This document shows, piece after piece, positions 26,233 to 36,300 of a stretch of 64,000 bases of DNA. The stretch's first letter is position 1, and each line of letters starts with the position of its first letter. Below the pieces are notes generated by a model that had not been told where the DNA came from, searched no databases, and worked only from the letters and a program-made list of their open reading frames with translations. The stretch comes from Actinotalea ferrariae CF5-4 (GTDB lineage Bacteria > Actinomycetota > Actinomycetes > Actinomycetales > Cellulomonadaceae). The DNA is taken from the NCBI RefSeq assembly GCF_000603945.1, contig NZ_AXCW01000001.1, positions 1-64,000 of the forward strand. Direction: 5' to 3'. Both the position numbers and the translations under genes were made by a program.

Positions 26233-26564
26233 GCGCCGTACCCCCGACCCGCTCGGTCGGGCACCCGCCCCGGACGACTGGGTGCCACACGGGCAGGTAG
26301 GCGGAGCCGACTGCAACATGCGACGGGGCGTCGAGGGAGTGCGCCCTGCGGCCCTGGTCAAACCTTCAAGTGTTCCAGCACCTTCGAGACAGCGTCGAGA
26401 CGCCTCGCGTATTAAACGTGCCGAGGTCGCGCGTGGACGGGCTGACTTGGGGAAGTGCGCTTCGCGAGCCGCGCCGCGAATGCGGGAATCAAGGGGTTTG
26501 ACCCGGACGGGTAGCACCCGCCGCGTGATGGGTGAGACCTCACCGTCGCTGGACGTGGACGCCG
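26233..26564. other. gap between transfer and restriction operons
   Basis: About 330 bases holding no supported gene. It must contain the promoter of the transfer operon (reading left) and the end of the restriction operon; a lower-GC patch around 26395-26415 (CGCGTATTAAACGTG) is the likeliest promoter position. Confidence 0.45.
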
Positions 26565-27038
26565 CTACAACGAAGTCCCAGTGTCCAGATCCCGCCCCTG
26601 GCTGAGCGGCGGTCGGACGGCGGCCTCGATCCGGTCGGCGGCCGCGTGGACCTCCTCGTGCTCCCAGACGCGCATGACCCGCCATCCCAGGTCGGCGAGA
26701 CGTTGGTCCGTGTCCGCGTCACGCGCCTGATTAACGCTGAACTTCCAGCGCCACCATTCCTCGTTCGTCTTCGGCAGGACGCCGTGGATGGGACAGTGGT
26801 GCCAGAAGCATCCGTCGACCAGCACGGCGAGCCGGACCCTGGTGAACGCGATGTCGACCCTCCGCCGCGGCAGTCCGGGCACCGCCTTGTCGACCCGATA
26901 CCTCATTCCTCGCCGGTGGAGCTCCTGGCGCAGCCTGATCTCCGGTTTGGTGTCCTTGCGGGCAAGGGCGGCGTACCTGGCCCCCACCGCAGGGGACGGT
27001 GTCCTCCTGGGTGGAATCCCCCCGTTTTCGGGACTCAC
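26565..27038 (-). CDS. Vsr-type endonuclease of the restriction operon
   Basis: A 157-residue very-short-patch-repair nuclease. Family motifs are all present: DTKPEIRLRQELH near the N-terminus, RVDIAFTRVRLAVLVDGCFW with the catalytic Asp, WHHCPIH, KTNEEWWRWKFSVNQARD and a final RVWEHE. Classical Vsr nicks T:G mismatches left by cytosine methylation; in MORC/MutL-type restriction operons a Vsr-like nuclease is thought to be part of the attack. GTG start 27038 overlaps the previous stop (GTGA). Confidence 0.92.
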   Translation of the reverse strand: MSPENGGIPPRRTPSPAVGARYAALARKDTKPEIRLRQELHRRGMRYRVDKAVPGLPRRRVDIAFTRVRLAVLVDGCFWHHCPIHGVLPKTNEEWWRWKFSVNQARDADTDQRLADLGWRVMRVWEHEEVHAAADRIEAAVRPPLSQGRDLDTGTSL

Positions 27039-27643
27039 TGGTCCTTCGGCTTATCGACTACCGACCGTCGAGCCTCCCGCATCTCGGCCCCGACAATTCG
27101 GCACATCGTCTCGGCCTCCTTGCGGACCGAGGCGGGCAGGGGCGTCATGCCGCGACTCGTCACGCAAATCACCGGTTCGGAGTCCCAGTGGTCGGTGCGG
27201 TGCAGGACCGCCTGCCACACGAGGTCCTTAAGCCCGGTGAGGGGGCCCCAGATGACGTACCGGGCCGAATCATGATCGGCTTCGGCCCAGCACCTCATCG
27301 GCTTGTCGTCGACGGATCCGTCCCGGACCCGCCACTCCGGCCCGAGCACCTGGGCGACGAAGCGTTGCGGACTTGGGTACATCCTGGTGCTGTAGCTGGC
27401 GTAGGAGCCAACACCCTCCAGAGCGCGGCCGTACTCCTTCGCCGGCCCGTCCTTGATCCAGACACGTATCTTGTCCGAGCCGATGTAGCGGGTCAGCCGC
27501 CCGCCGATCTCCGGGTCGTTCACGAATCGCTCGTACGCGTCCGACTTCTCCCGGTGCGTGATTTCCTCCCACCGGAGCCTGTCCATGTGCGCGTAGAGGC
27601 GCTGGATCACCTCCCGGCGCACCAGAGCTGGGACGTCGGCCAT
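27035..27643 (-). CDS. unknown fourth gene of the restriction operon
   Basis: A 202-residue basic protein, no membrane helices. The first 60 residues form charged helices (RREVIQRLYAHMDRLRWEEITHREK) followed by an alpha/beta part with several Trp (VIWGPLTGLKDLVWQAVLH). ATG 27643 overlaps the helicase stop by one base and its stop overlaps Vsr by four, so it is made with both. I recognise no family; a specificity or adaptor role is only inference from position. Confidence 0.72.
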   Translation of the reverse strand: MADVPALVRREVIQRLYAHMDRLRWEEITHREKSDAYERFVNDPEIGGRLTRYIGSDKIRVWIKDGPAKEYGRALEGVGSYASYSTRMYPSPQRFVAQVLGPEWRVRDGSVDDKPMRCWAEADHDSARYVIWGPLTGLKDLVWQAVLHRTDHWDSEPVICVTSRGMTPLPASVRKEAETMCRIVGAEMREARRSVVDKPKDQ

Positions 27644-29301
27644 CAAACCCCACCCTCCACCGGCGGGAACTCCAGACGGACCGTCTCCTGCGCCCCGGCC
27701 AGGTCACCGACGTCCGCGATCCACTGTTCCAGCAGGCTCTCGATCCGGGCGTCCTCGAACATGAACTGGTTCCTGGGGACGTTGACAGACTCGATGTCCG
27801 ACTCGCTGACTTGCTCACGGATCTCGAGGACTTCGGCGAGACGCCGGAGGTCGCTCACGAAGTCGAGAACCTCCACGTGGGTCTTCCCGGGCCGCAGGCG
27901 GAGCCCGCGCCCGAGCTGCTGCACGAAGATCCGGCGGCTGTGGGTCACGCGGGCGAAGCAGAGGATGTTCACGTCAGGGACGTCGACACCCTCGTTCAGC
28001 AGGTCCACGCTGGTGATGATCGGGATAGACCCGGACCGAAACCCGAGCAGTCGTTCGCGGCGCTCCCCCTTACCCATGTCGTTGTGCACCGCAACGGTGG
28101 CACCCCAGCCGGGCACGCGCGCCAGCACGCGGGCCATCTCCTCGGCGTGCTGGATCGTCTGACAGAAGACAATGCCGCGCGGGCTGGGGGTTCGATCCCA
28201 GACCTCGCGCAGGCGGTCACGTACCGCCTCGTCGCGCTCCGGTATGAACAGACGCTTGTTGAGGTCGCGGATGGAGTAGCCCCGCTCCGACTGGGACTCC
28301 ACGAAGTCCCAGTCGACGTTGTCGGTGAACAGCCGGTAATTCACCTCCGCGAGGTAACCCAAGCGCATCCCGTCGGAGATGCTCACGCGGACGACCGCCT
28401 CGCCGAAGGTTTGCTCGATCTCGTACCTGTCACCACGCCATGGGGTTGCTGTCACCCCCATCCGGCGGGCCTCGGTGGCCTCGAGCAGCGTTGCGTAGTG
28501 GCCCGTTTCGCCGACGTGGTGGGCCTCGTCCACGATGATCAGATCCGGTCGGTAGCCGCTCGCCACGTAGCTGGCCGCAGTGGGCAGCACGGCAAAGGTC
28601 ACCCCGAGCAGCGAGTCGGGCTTCGAGTCTCCGTGCAGCAGGCGCGTCGGGACGCTCTTGGGGATGTCTCGCCACATCGCCCTCTCGAGCTGCTCGACGA
28701 GGTCGGTCACGTGGGCCACGATCAGAATCTGAGCCGAGGGGTTCTGGTCGAGGGCGCGGGTCACGATGCGGCCGGCGACCACAGTCTTCCCCAGTCCGGT
28801 GGCCAGGAAGACCAGGGCCCGTCCGGACTCCTCCAGCGCCTCCCACGCGGCGTCGACCGCCCTCTCCTGATAGGAGTGCAGGGTAAAGGGCGGAAGTCGG
28901 TCCGAAGCCCGGCCATAGAGGACCGACAGGTTCTCACCCGCCCACAGGGTGATCCTCACGCCGACCCTCGCCAGCGCCTCCGCACGCTCGCGGGCCTTCC
29001 GCGTGAACGTCGCGTTGGTCACGACGACCCCGCGGTGGATGCCGTACACCTGCATGGCGTTCCAGGTCTCATTGACGGCGTCCTCGTCGACGGCCCGACC
29101 GGCCTTGCGCCACTTGGACTGGAAGACCCAATCGGCGCCCTTTAGCCGCGCGATGATATCGGCTCCCTGGTCGCCCGAGCCGTCCACATTGGCGACGTCC
29201 TCGAAGCCAAGGAGGGCGAGGAGGCGCTCCACCTGGCGGGCGAAGCCCTGCGGTGTCTCCTCCCGCAAGAACTGCGGGTCGCAGAAACTCACCTCACTCA
29301 C
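27643..29301 (-). CDS. Mrr-like nuclease fused to SF2 helicase
   Basis: A 552-residue fusion. The N-terminal domain (to about residue 130) is Mrr-like: GDQGADII then WVFQSKWRK, the D...QxK catalytic pattern. The helicase part has YQERAVDAAWEAL, Walker A ATGLGKTVV, DEAH box IVDEAHHVG, TATPWRGD and the arginine-finger motif QQLGRGLRLRPGK. Such enzymes translocate on and cut unmodified DNA. GTG start 29301 overlaps the ATPase stop (GTGA); upstream frame extension is rejected as shadow sequence. Confidence 0.9.
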   Translation of the reverse strand: MSEVSFCDPQFLREETPQGFARQVERLLALLGFEDVANVDGSGDQGADIIARLKGADWVFQSKWRKAGRAVDEDAVNETWNAMQVYGIHRGVVVTNATFTRKARERAEALARVGVRITLWAGENLSVLYGRASDRLPPFTLHSYQERAVDAAWEALEESGRALVFLATGLGKTVVAGRIVTRALDQNPSAQILIVAHVTDLVEQLERAMWRDIPKSVPTRLLHGDSKPDSLLGVTFAVLPTAASYVASGYRPDLIIVDEAHHVGETGHYATLLEATEARRMGVTATPWRGDRYEIEQTFGEAVVRVSISDGMRLGYLAEVNYRLFTDNVDWDFVESQSERGYSIRDLNKRLFIPERDEAVRDRLREVWDRTPSPRGIVFCQTIQHAEEMARVLARVPGWGATVAVHNDMGKGERRERLLGFRSGSIPIITSVDLLNEGVDVPDVNILCFARVTHSRRIFVQQLGRGLRLRPGKTHVEVLDFVSDLRRLAEVLEIREQVSESDIESVNVPRNQFMFEDARIESLLEQWIADVGDLAGAQETVRLEFPPVEGGV

Positions 29302-31658
29302 TGGACGAGCTCTCTCCTGAGCAAGTCCAGGCTCAGGCTGAACCGGGCGATCTCGCGGGCGTCGTGCGTGGCACCGGAGGCGGTCACGCGCCGCAGGTCC
29401 TGGAGCAGACCGGCGAGACGGTCCACCTGCGCGTCCTTCTGGTCGCTCCACGTCGCGTAGGTGCTCGTGAACACCTTGCCGTCGAGAAGGGCCTCGGGCT
29501 TGGCCCTCAGCACGTCCTCGACGCCGCTGGCGGTCAGGTACGCGGCGAAGGACCCGTCGCTGATTGCCTCCTCCCAGTTGAGGTCGGGACGGGCGGCCCG
29601 GGCGTTGTCCTCTGCGGCCGTCCGAGACTCGGGACGCAGACTTGACCAGAACGCCGGCGGCTCGCTCCGCACGACGTCGAGGACGCCCTCACGAATGTCA
29701 CCGAGCAGAGTCGTCCCGCGGTCCCGAATCGTCGCGGGGTCGATGCGGCGGTCCGGGAACTGCCCGATGACGTCGTGGAGCACCTCCTCCTGCGTGCCGC
29801 CGAGGTCGTACAGGCGCATCAGATACGGCACCGCGTAGACGACGGCCGCGTCGGCGGGATCCCACCCGAACTCGCTGACCAGGGGGCTCTCCTCGGCGAC
29901 GTAGAGCTGCGTCTCGCCCGAGGGCGCCCTCAGCACAAAGTGCTCAGACCCACCGTCGTCGGGGCTGAAGCTGACTCCGGACGTGACGTACGCCCGTAGG
30001 GTGAGATTCTGGGGTCCAACACGCACCTTGCCCTCCAGATCGGACAGCGGCCTCGCGCTGGCCAAGTACCTGGCGAACCGCTCCTCCACCGTCTCGGGTG
30101 GCGACGGGGGCCGCGATTCGTCGGGCCCCTCTCCGTCGGGGGCGTCGTCTCGGCTCGTGTCGTGGTCGGTGTCGAGGTGCTCGAGACCCTCCTCCGCGAG
30201 CCAGTCCGACTCGGCCTCCCCCTCGGCCGCGGGGTCGTGCACGCCGTTGACGATATCGTCGTGCTGCTTCGCGGCGTCGTACCACTTCTGATCCGTCTCG
30301 TACCCGGGCACCTCCTTGCGGAACTCCTCCGCCCACTTGCGGGCGAGCTCGTGCAGGGCGGCCTTGCCGTTCCCCGGGACCAGGTTCTTCAGCCCCGGGT
30401 CGTTGCGCCGGAACGCGTTGAAGAGCCTGGCCAGGGGCGACTCGTTCGCCGGCATCCCGAGCTCTTGAGCCTTCTGCGGCCTGAGTGGACCCTCGCCTCG
30501 GACCCGGTCCCTCATCACTGTCCAGGCGACCTGGTCCTTCGCGAAGTCGGTCTTCCGGAAGTTCACCGGGGCGTGGTCGAGGTGTATCTCGCCCACGATC
30601 CGACCGCCGCCGATCTCGACGGGGTACTCCGCCGTCGGGGTGTCCTCGTCCAGCCACTGGAACAAGTCCTTGTCCTGGTACGTGATGGCGCGGCCGTGAC
30701 GCAGGAAGCTGATCCCAAAGTCGGAGTTGTGGTTGTACCGCTGGATGCCCAGCCACCCTTTGATCTGCCGCTCCCGCTGGACGACCTGGGTGGACCCGCA
30801 CAGGACGCACTCGTCCCTGGGGTTCGCGTGCCAGTGCCCGCACGTCATGCAGGCGTACGCGTCGGTCAGCGGCACATCGATGACCTGCACGGCGGTGACA
30901 TCCTGTCCCCTGTAGGTGACGGTCCGCTCGGGGTCCCAGATGCAGGGGAGCACGGGCTTCACCGGGTTGCCGTTTAGGTACAGAGGCAGCCCTAGCCCGC
31001 CGGCGATCTCGGAGCCCGAGAAGGTGTGCCGCTTGGGGTCACGCAGGATGAACGAATAGATGCGACCGAGCATCCGCTTGGTCTTCGTGACCTCGCTGGG
31101 CCGCTGAAGCTTCGCCACGATGTCCGGCTTGAGCGTACTCACGGTGATGACCGTCCCGTGCTCGGACCTGTCCTTCGGCTCGTGGTGCAGCGGGACTGTG
31201 AAGGTGTCCTGGCGCTGCATGGCAGCTAGGTCGATGGTGGCGATGCTCCAGGTGTCGTCGCCGGCCCTCCCGGTCCGGACCTCAGTGATCTGACCCAGAC
31301 GTGCGGTGGCGACGTTGAACCCCATGCCGAATAGGCCGAGGCTGCCAAACATGCTGTTACCGGATGAACCAGCTCGCAGGGCCGTCCGCATCTGGTCCTG
31401 GGACATTCCCCGCCCCGTGTCCGACATGATGATCTCAGAGGCTCTGGAGGCGCTGGCCTGGGTCGGTATTGAGACGTCGACGCGGTACTCCTGAGAGGGG
31501 TCCTCCTCACGTGCACGCTGCAACTCATCGAAGGAGTTGTCGATGAGCTCGGCGAGGCACTGATAGATGTCCAGGTCCACCTCCGCGATCATCTCCAAGA
31601 TCCTCGGGGACGGCGTCAGGTCGATCGTCGAGTCCGCTGCCTCGGGCTCCAGCGTCAT
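29298..31658 (-). CDS. MORC/MutL-like GHKL ATPase of restriction system
   Basis: A 786-residue ATPase. GHKL motifs are clear: AELIDNSFDEL (N box), SDTGRGM (G1), GLFGMGFN (G2) and GTVITV. A zinc ribbon follows in the second half of the N-terminal module (CMTCGHWH and CVLCG), then an S5-like region, a long acidic linker (about 500-545) and a C-terminal helical domain. This matches the bacterial MORC-like ATPases described in restriction operons with a C5 methylase, SF2 helicase and Vsr (Iyer, Abhiman and Aravind 2008). AGGAGG lies six bases before ATG 31658, which overlaps the methyltransferase stop. Confidence 0.9.
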   Translation of the reverse strand: MTLEPEAADSTIDLTPSPRILEMIAEVDLDIYQCLAELIDNSFDELQRAREEDPSQEYRVDVSIPTQASASRASEIIMSDTGRGMSQDQMRTALRAGSSGNSMFGSLGLFGMGFNVATARLGQITEVRTGRAGDDTWSIATIDLAAMQRQDTFTVPLHHEPKDRSEHGTVITVSTLKPDIVAKLQRPSEVTKTKRMLGRIYSFILRDPKRHTFSGSEIAGGLGLPLYLNGNPVKPVLPCIWDPERTVTYRGQDVTAVQVIDVPLTDAYACMTCGHWHANPRDECVLCGSTQVVQRERQIKGWLGIQRYNHNSDFGISFLRHGRAITYQDKDLFQWLDEDTPTAEYPVEIGGGRIVGEIHLDHAPVNFRKTDFAKDQVAWTVMRDRVRGEGPLRPQKAQELGMPANESPLARLFNAFRRNDPGLKNLVPGNGKAALHELARKWAEEFRKEVPGYETDQKWYDAAKQHDDIVNGVHDPAAEGEAESDWLAEEGLEHLDTDHDTSRDDAPDGEGPDESRPPSPPETVEERFARYLASARPLSDLEGKVRVGPQNLTLRAYVTSGVSFSPDDGGSEHFVLRAPSGETQLYVAEESPLVSEFGWDPADAAVVYAVPYLMRLYDLGGTQEEVLHDVIGQFPDRRIDPATIRDRGTTLLGDIREGVLDVVRSEPPAFWSSLRPESRTAAEDNARAARPDLNWEEAISDGSFAAYLTASGVEDVLRAKPEALLDGKVFTSTYATWSDQKDAQVDRLAGLLQDLRRVTASGATHDAREIARFSLSLDLLRRELVQ

Positions 31659-32902
31659 GCTCTGCCTCCTGCTGATCGGTTCGTGCCATTGACGATCGCG
31701 TCGTGCACACCCTGAGCGACGACTCGTGCCAGGTCGACGGGGACGGCGTTGCCGAGCTGGCGCATCGCCTCCCCCCACGACCCATGGAGTACGTAGTCCT
31801 CAGGGAAGGTCTGGAGGCGGGCGCTCTCCCTAACCGTGAAGTAGCGGACGCTGCCGTCTGGACGGAGCACCATGTTCTCCCCACCGGGGACCCCGTGCCC
31901 GCCCGCCTTCAGCGCCTTCGAGGGCTGGTCCAGCGGGCTGCCGGTGTGGCCCGTGTAGCTCCGTGCCCCGGCTTGGTAGACGTGGTTGGGGATGCTCCTG
32001 GCGGCCCGCGACCCGGGCTCCGGCAGGCCCTGTAGCGCCTCGCGGACCGTGACCCAGGGCCGCAGGGGCGGGTGCTCGCCGGCTGCCCTCCTGATCACGC
32101 TCGCCGAGGGAGCCTCCGGACGCTTTTGCTTGCTCACCCCGTTCCGCTCCCAGTAGTCACCGGTGACCCACTGGTCCCGGATCAGCGCCAGCTGCGAGTG
32201 GGTCACTCGGGGGAACGACCAGTCGACGTCGATGTCCTCACGGAAGCCGACCATGAACACCCGGTGGCGCCGCTGTGGGACCCCGTAGTCGGCCGCGTCC
32301 AGCAGCGTGGGCGTCACTCGGTAGCGGAGGCTGCCTCCCCCCCGTTCCGACGACCGCCTCATGCGCTCGAGGTGCTCGGGCCACGTCTCGTTGCGTCGAG
32401 GACGCATCTCCGGCATCGAGAGCCTGAGTCGCACGTACTCGTAGTAGAGGGCGAGGCTCGGGCGGGTCAGGCCCCTCACGTTCTCGATAATGAACGCCCG
32501 AGGGCGGACTGCCGCGAGGACGTCCGCCGTGGCGGGGAACATGTCGCGGGGGTCCTCTGCGGCAAGGCCGCGCCCACCCATCGAGAAGGGCTGGCACGGT
32601 GGTCCGCCGGACACGAGGGCGACATCGTCCCCGTAGCGACTCCAGTCGTGCTCCCGGACGTCGGACTCGATCACCGTCCAGGCGCTGACCAGCTCGTGAC
32701 CCGCAGCGGCATTCTCGCGGATGGTGTCGCAGGCCCACCTGTCCCGCTCCACCGTCGCCAGGGTGCGAAAGCCCGCCCTCTCCACGCCGAGGGCCAGCCC
32801 ACCGGCTCCCGCGAAGAGCTCGATACTCGTCGGTCGGCTCGACTCCGTCACGGGCGCCGGGACCTCGCCTACTGTCTCGGCCTCAAGCTCTATCGTCGTC
32901 AT
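31655..32902 (-). CDS. DNA cytosine-5 methyltransferase
   Basis: A 415-residue enzyme methylating cytosine C5. Canonical motifs in order: I (ELFAGAGGLALGVERAG), IV with catalytic Cys (SGGPPCQPFSMGGRG), VI (AFIIENVRG), VIII (ADYGVPQRRHRVFMVGF), a target-recognition region, IX (RESARLQTFPEDY) and X (QLGNAVPVDLARV). It is the first gene of the restriction operon and protects host DNA. ATG 32902 is preferred for its GAGAGAAGAG leader; ATGs at 32917, 32923 and 32944 are in frame. Confidence 0.93.
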   Translation of the reverse strand: MTTIELEAETVGEVPAPVTESSRPTSIELFAGAGGLALGVERAGFRTLATVERDRWACDTIRENAAAGHELVSAWTVIESDVREHDWSRYGDDVALVSGGPPCQPFSMGGRGLAAEDPRDMFPATADVLAAVRPRAFIIENVRGLTRPSLALYYEYVRLRLSMPEMRPRRNETWPEHLERMRRSSERGGGSLRYRVTPTLLDAADYGVPQRRHRVFMVGFREDIDVDWSFPRVTHSQLALIRDQWVTGDYWERNGVSKQKRPEAPSASVIRRAAGEHPPLRPWVTVREALQGLPEPGSRAARSIPNHVYQAGARSYTGHTGSPLDQPSKALKAGGHGVPGGENMVLRPDGSVRYFTVRESARLQTFPEDYVLHGSWGEAMRQLGNAVPVDLARVVAQGVHDAIVNGTNRSAGGRA

Positions 32903-33372
32903 CTCTTCTCTCGCCATGCTCATGAACCCGCGCGACAGGACCACCCCGTCGATGGGTGGAGACGTCCTCGTGGTCTAGGACGTGTCCTACTCAGGAACAT
33001 GCCTTGACGCGCTGGGCCCCAACCTACAATCCGGGTCTGACGTACATCGGCGGGACTCACCGTCGGTAGGCCGCGCACTCGGTCCTTCGGCGCGATCGCA
33101 CGATGTAGGTGGACGGCTCCGTGGCCACGGACGGCCTGCCGACGAAGCTGGACGACCTCCGGGCGTGCCCACGAGGATCCCGCATCGCACGCGTGAGCAC
33201 GCGCGGTCGTACGGCCAGCGCGTGCCCTTCCGCCGATGAGGCGCCCGGTGGGCTCTGATTCGGGGTGCGCTCAACCAGTTGAGCGGTGCCTCGCGTTCTG
33301 GCAGGGACGGTGTCTTGGGGCGTTGCACCTATCGACCCGTGAGCCTTGGCGGGTGAAAGACCCGTTCACCGA
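32903..33372. other. intergenic region ahead of methyltransferase
   Basis: About 470 bases between two minus-strand units. It should carry the restriction-operon promoter and the end of the pilus operon. The only structure noted is the palindrome at 32976-32989. No gene-like frame was found on either strand. Confidence 0.5.
32976..32989. promoter_or_regulatory. palindrome TAGGACGTGTCCTA upstream of methyltransferase
   Basis: Perfect 6 bp arms around GT, about 75 bases upstream of the methyltransferase start. Restriction operons are often controlled by a regulator or the methyltransferase itself acting on such sites; which protein binds here is unknown. Confidence 0.35.
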
Positions 33373-36300
33373 TCACCCGACGTACTCCGGGTCCAAGCTC
33401 TCCAGCGTGGCTCGGAGTCTCGACGTGAGGCGTTCCGCCTCGTCTCCGTCTCCCCGTCCGCGCGCGGCGCGTATCGCGTCGTCGTACAGTCGCTCAGAGC
33501 AGGGCTCGGCGAGGAGCCCCCGCGTGGCGGCGGACAGTGCGCCACGGTGATCGCCGTCTGCATGGAGGCTGGCCGCAAGCACGTGTGCAGCGTCGACGAT
33601 TGCACTGCTCATGTCCTGGATGTCGCTCTCTGCCCAGGCGTAGTCGGCGCCGGCTAGCCCGCACAGCGGTCGATCGCGGACGAATTCCAGTGCCGCCTGC
33701 AGCTTGTCCCGGCCCTCCGGGCCCTCGGCGTACCCGCGGCGAACCAGGTGCTGGAACGACGCCCAGTCGCAAGCGACGCCGTGGCCGAGCCTGTAGGAGC
33801 TGTCCGCGTCGACCGGCGGGAGGTTCTCGATTCCCACGCGCTGCCGGGTTCGGTACAGGAGGCTGTTTCGGGTTTGATTATCGACTCGCCGGCCACGCCA
33901 GAGGACTTCGTCGAGTTCGGGGCCGGTCGCCTTGCCGCGGATCGCGAGGTAGACGAGGAGTTCGATGGAGCGCTTCCCGAGTGGCCGCGCGCCCTCGGGG
34001 AGGCCGAGGATCTCGATCGGGCCGAGCACGTTCACCTGGAGAGTCTGCCCGGAGGCGTCGCTACTGCTCTCAGCGTGGACGTCACGAGAAGCCGGAATCG
34101 CCGCGAGCGCCTCTGCCATCTCGTCAGAGATCACAGCGTTCGCAGTGCCGTCAGCTTCGGGGCGCGGGGCCGCCGCTGCCAGTAGGTCGACGATCCGTCC
34201 GAGGTCCGCGTCTGTGAGTCGTGAAGGCACGAAGTGGATCCCGTCATCGTCAAGGCTCGCGGTGCCGTCGGATGCCACTGTGAGGGTCCAGCCAGATCGC
34301 TCGGCCGTTGTCAGCAGGACAGAGCCGGACCACGCAGCGGGCGGCGTCCATTCGGCATCTTCGGCTCCGTCCACGTAGGCGACGGGGAGCCACGTGTCTC
34401 CCCCCGCGCGGTCGGAGCGGGCCTCGAGGGTGTCGTCGACGCCGATGGCTCCGAGGACACCAACAATGGCCGCGGATCGACTGGCGTGCTGCGACGCGAG
34501 GTCACCTGGATCGACGCACTGCAGGCGCGCCGGATCGCAAGCAGCGGCGAGTCCGGCGAACTGCGGGCCGGCGACGAACCCGATTCGACCAGCCAGGTCG
34601 CTGGTAGCGAGCTCCGTGACCAGGGCACGGAGGACGTCGGGGGCCGCTGTGGGATCGCCTGCTATGACGAGGGTGCCGGCGGCCTCAAGGTTGACGAAGA
34701 CGGTGGCGCTGTCGGTGTGGCCCACGGTGACCAGGGCGGGGTATGGCTCCGGCCGGTCGGGATCGTCCTCAATCGGTTCGTCGGCTGCCAGCGCAGCGGT
34801 GGGCATGGACCAGACGCGCGGCCCCATCGCCTCGAACGGGGGGACGGGGTCGCCGTCGTCGTTGACGAGGTGGAGCTCGAGGGTCTCGTCGCTGAGGACG
34901 AGCGTGCCGATGCGGGGGAGGTCGCGCTCCGCCGCATAGGCGCGGCTGGCCAAGTTCAGCAGGGACGTCTTGAGCTGAGGGATCGACAGCGGGGTGGTGG
35001 CGGTACGCAGGGTGCGTTCGGCCGCCTCGGTGGGCGATCCAGGAGGTGGCAGGGGGATGCGCTCGCCAGTGCGGCGGGTGCGGTGTTGGAGGTGGCGGCG
35101 CCGGGCGAGCTCGCCGATGACGCCGAGGGCGGCGAGACCCGTCAGCCCGAGGAAGAGGCGGGTCGCGGGCTCGGCTTCCTCGGCGGCGTCATCTTCGACG
35201 CCGCCGTCGACGTCGGCGGCCGAAGGCGCAGGAGCTTGCACACCGAACTCAGGCTTCGAGGCTCCGTCGTGCTGCTGAGCGGAGGGCGGAGGCGCCGGGG
35301 CCTGGCTTGTCGCCGTCTCGGGAGAATCGGCAAGGGTGGTCTGCGCGGGAACGGTTGGTGGGCTCTCAAGCGGCGCCGGGGAGACGACGTCGGCCGGGAC
35401 CGGCAGGGCGAGGCGCCATCCGGGGCGGATGAGGTCCGGGTCGGTGAGGCTGCCACCGCCGTGCTGGGCGACGCCGGTGTTGAGGTCGAGGATCTCGGGG
35501 TACCGGGCACCGTCGCCGAGACGCGCGGCGGCGATGTCCCACAAGGTGTCTCCCGCGACGACCTCGTGCACCCTCGGGGTCGCGCCGAGGTCCCGGCGAG
35601 CCTCCGACGTGGCGGCAAGGGCGGGGAGGTTGGTGGCGTCCGCGGGTAGCTGAAGCTGCCAGCCGGGGTAGATCCAGTGCGCATCGGTCAAGACACCACC
35701 GTCGGATTGTGGAAGGCCGAGGTTGAGGTCGCGGATCTCGCTGTAGCGGTGCCCGGACCCGAGGTGACGTTCGGCCAGCGACCACAAGGTGTCACCGCGG
35801 GCGGCCGTGATGACGGGGTGTCGGTCCGCCTCCTCGTGTGCCGCTCCGGCTCCCTCCGATGCCGTCATCGCGGCCGGGGAGCGCGTCACTGCCGCCGGCA
35901 TCGCCGTCATCGGCTCGCTCGAGCCCGTCATGGTCGAGGGTGCGACGTCGGCAGCGGACACGGGCGCTTCCGCGACGGGCGTCACGACAGTCGCAAGCGA
36001 TGGTGCCGCGGTGCTCAGAACAAGCCCAGTGGTCGTGACGAGCAGGGCGGCTCCCCGCTGGAACCAGCCCAGCAAGGGGATGGACGGCGCCCGCACGTGG
36101 CGGAGGCTGGCGACGATCTCCACGATGACGCTGGCGCTGAAAGCTGCCCACGCAAGCCAGGCGATGATGACGATGACGTGCAGCAGCAGTGACCCGTCGT
36201 CGGGCCGCGTCAGGGCAGTCCGGATCGACTCCCATGTGGGCCCCGACTGCGGCCAGCTCAAGGGCGCCACTACGGCGAGCACCAGCGGCAGGCCGACAAC

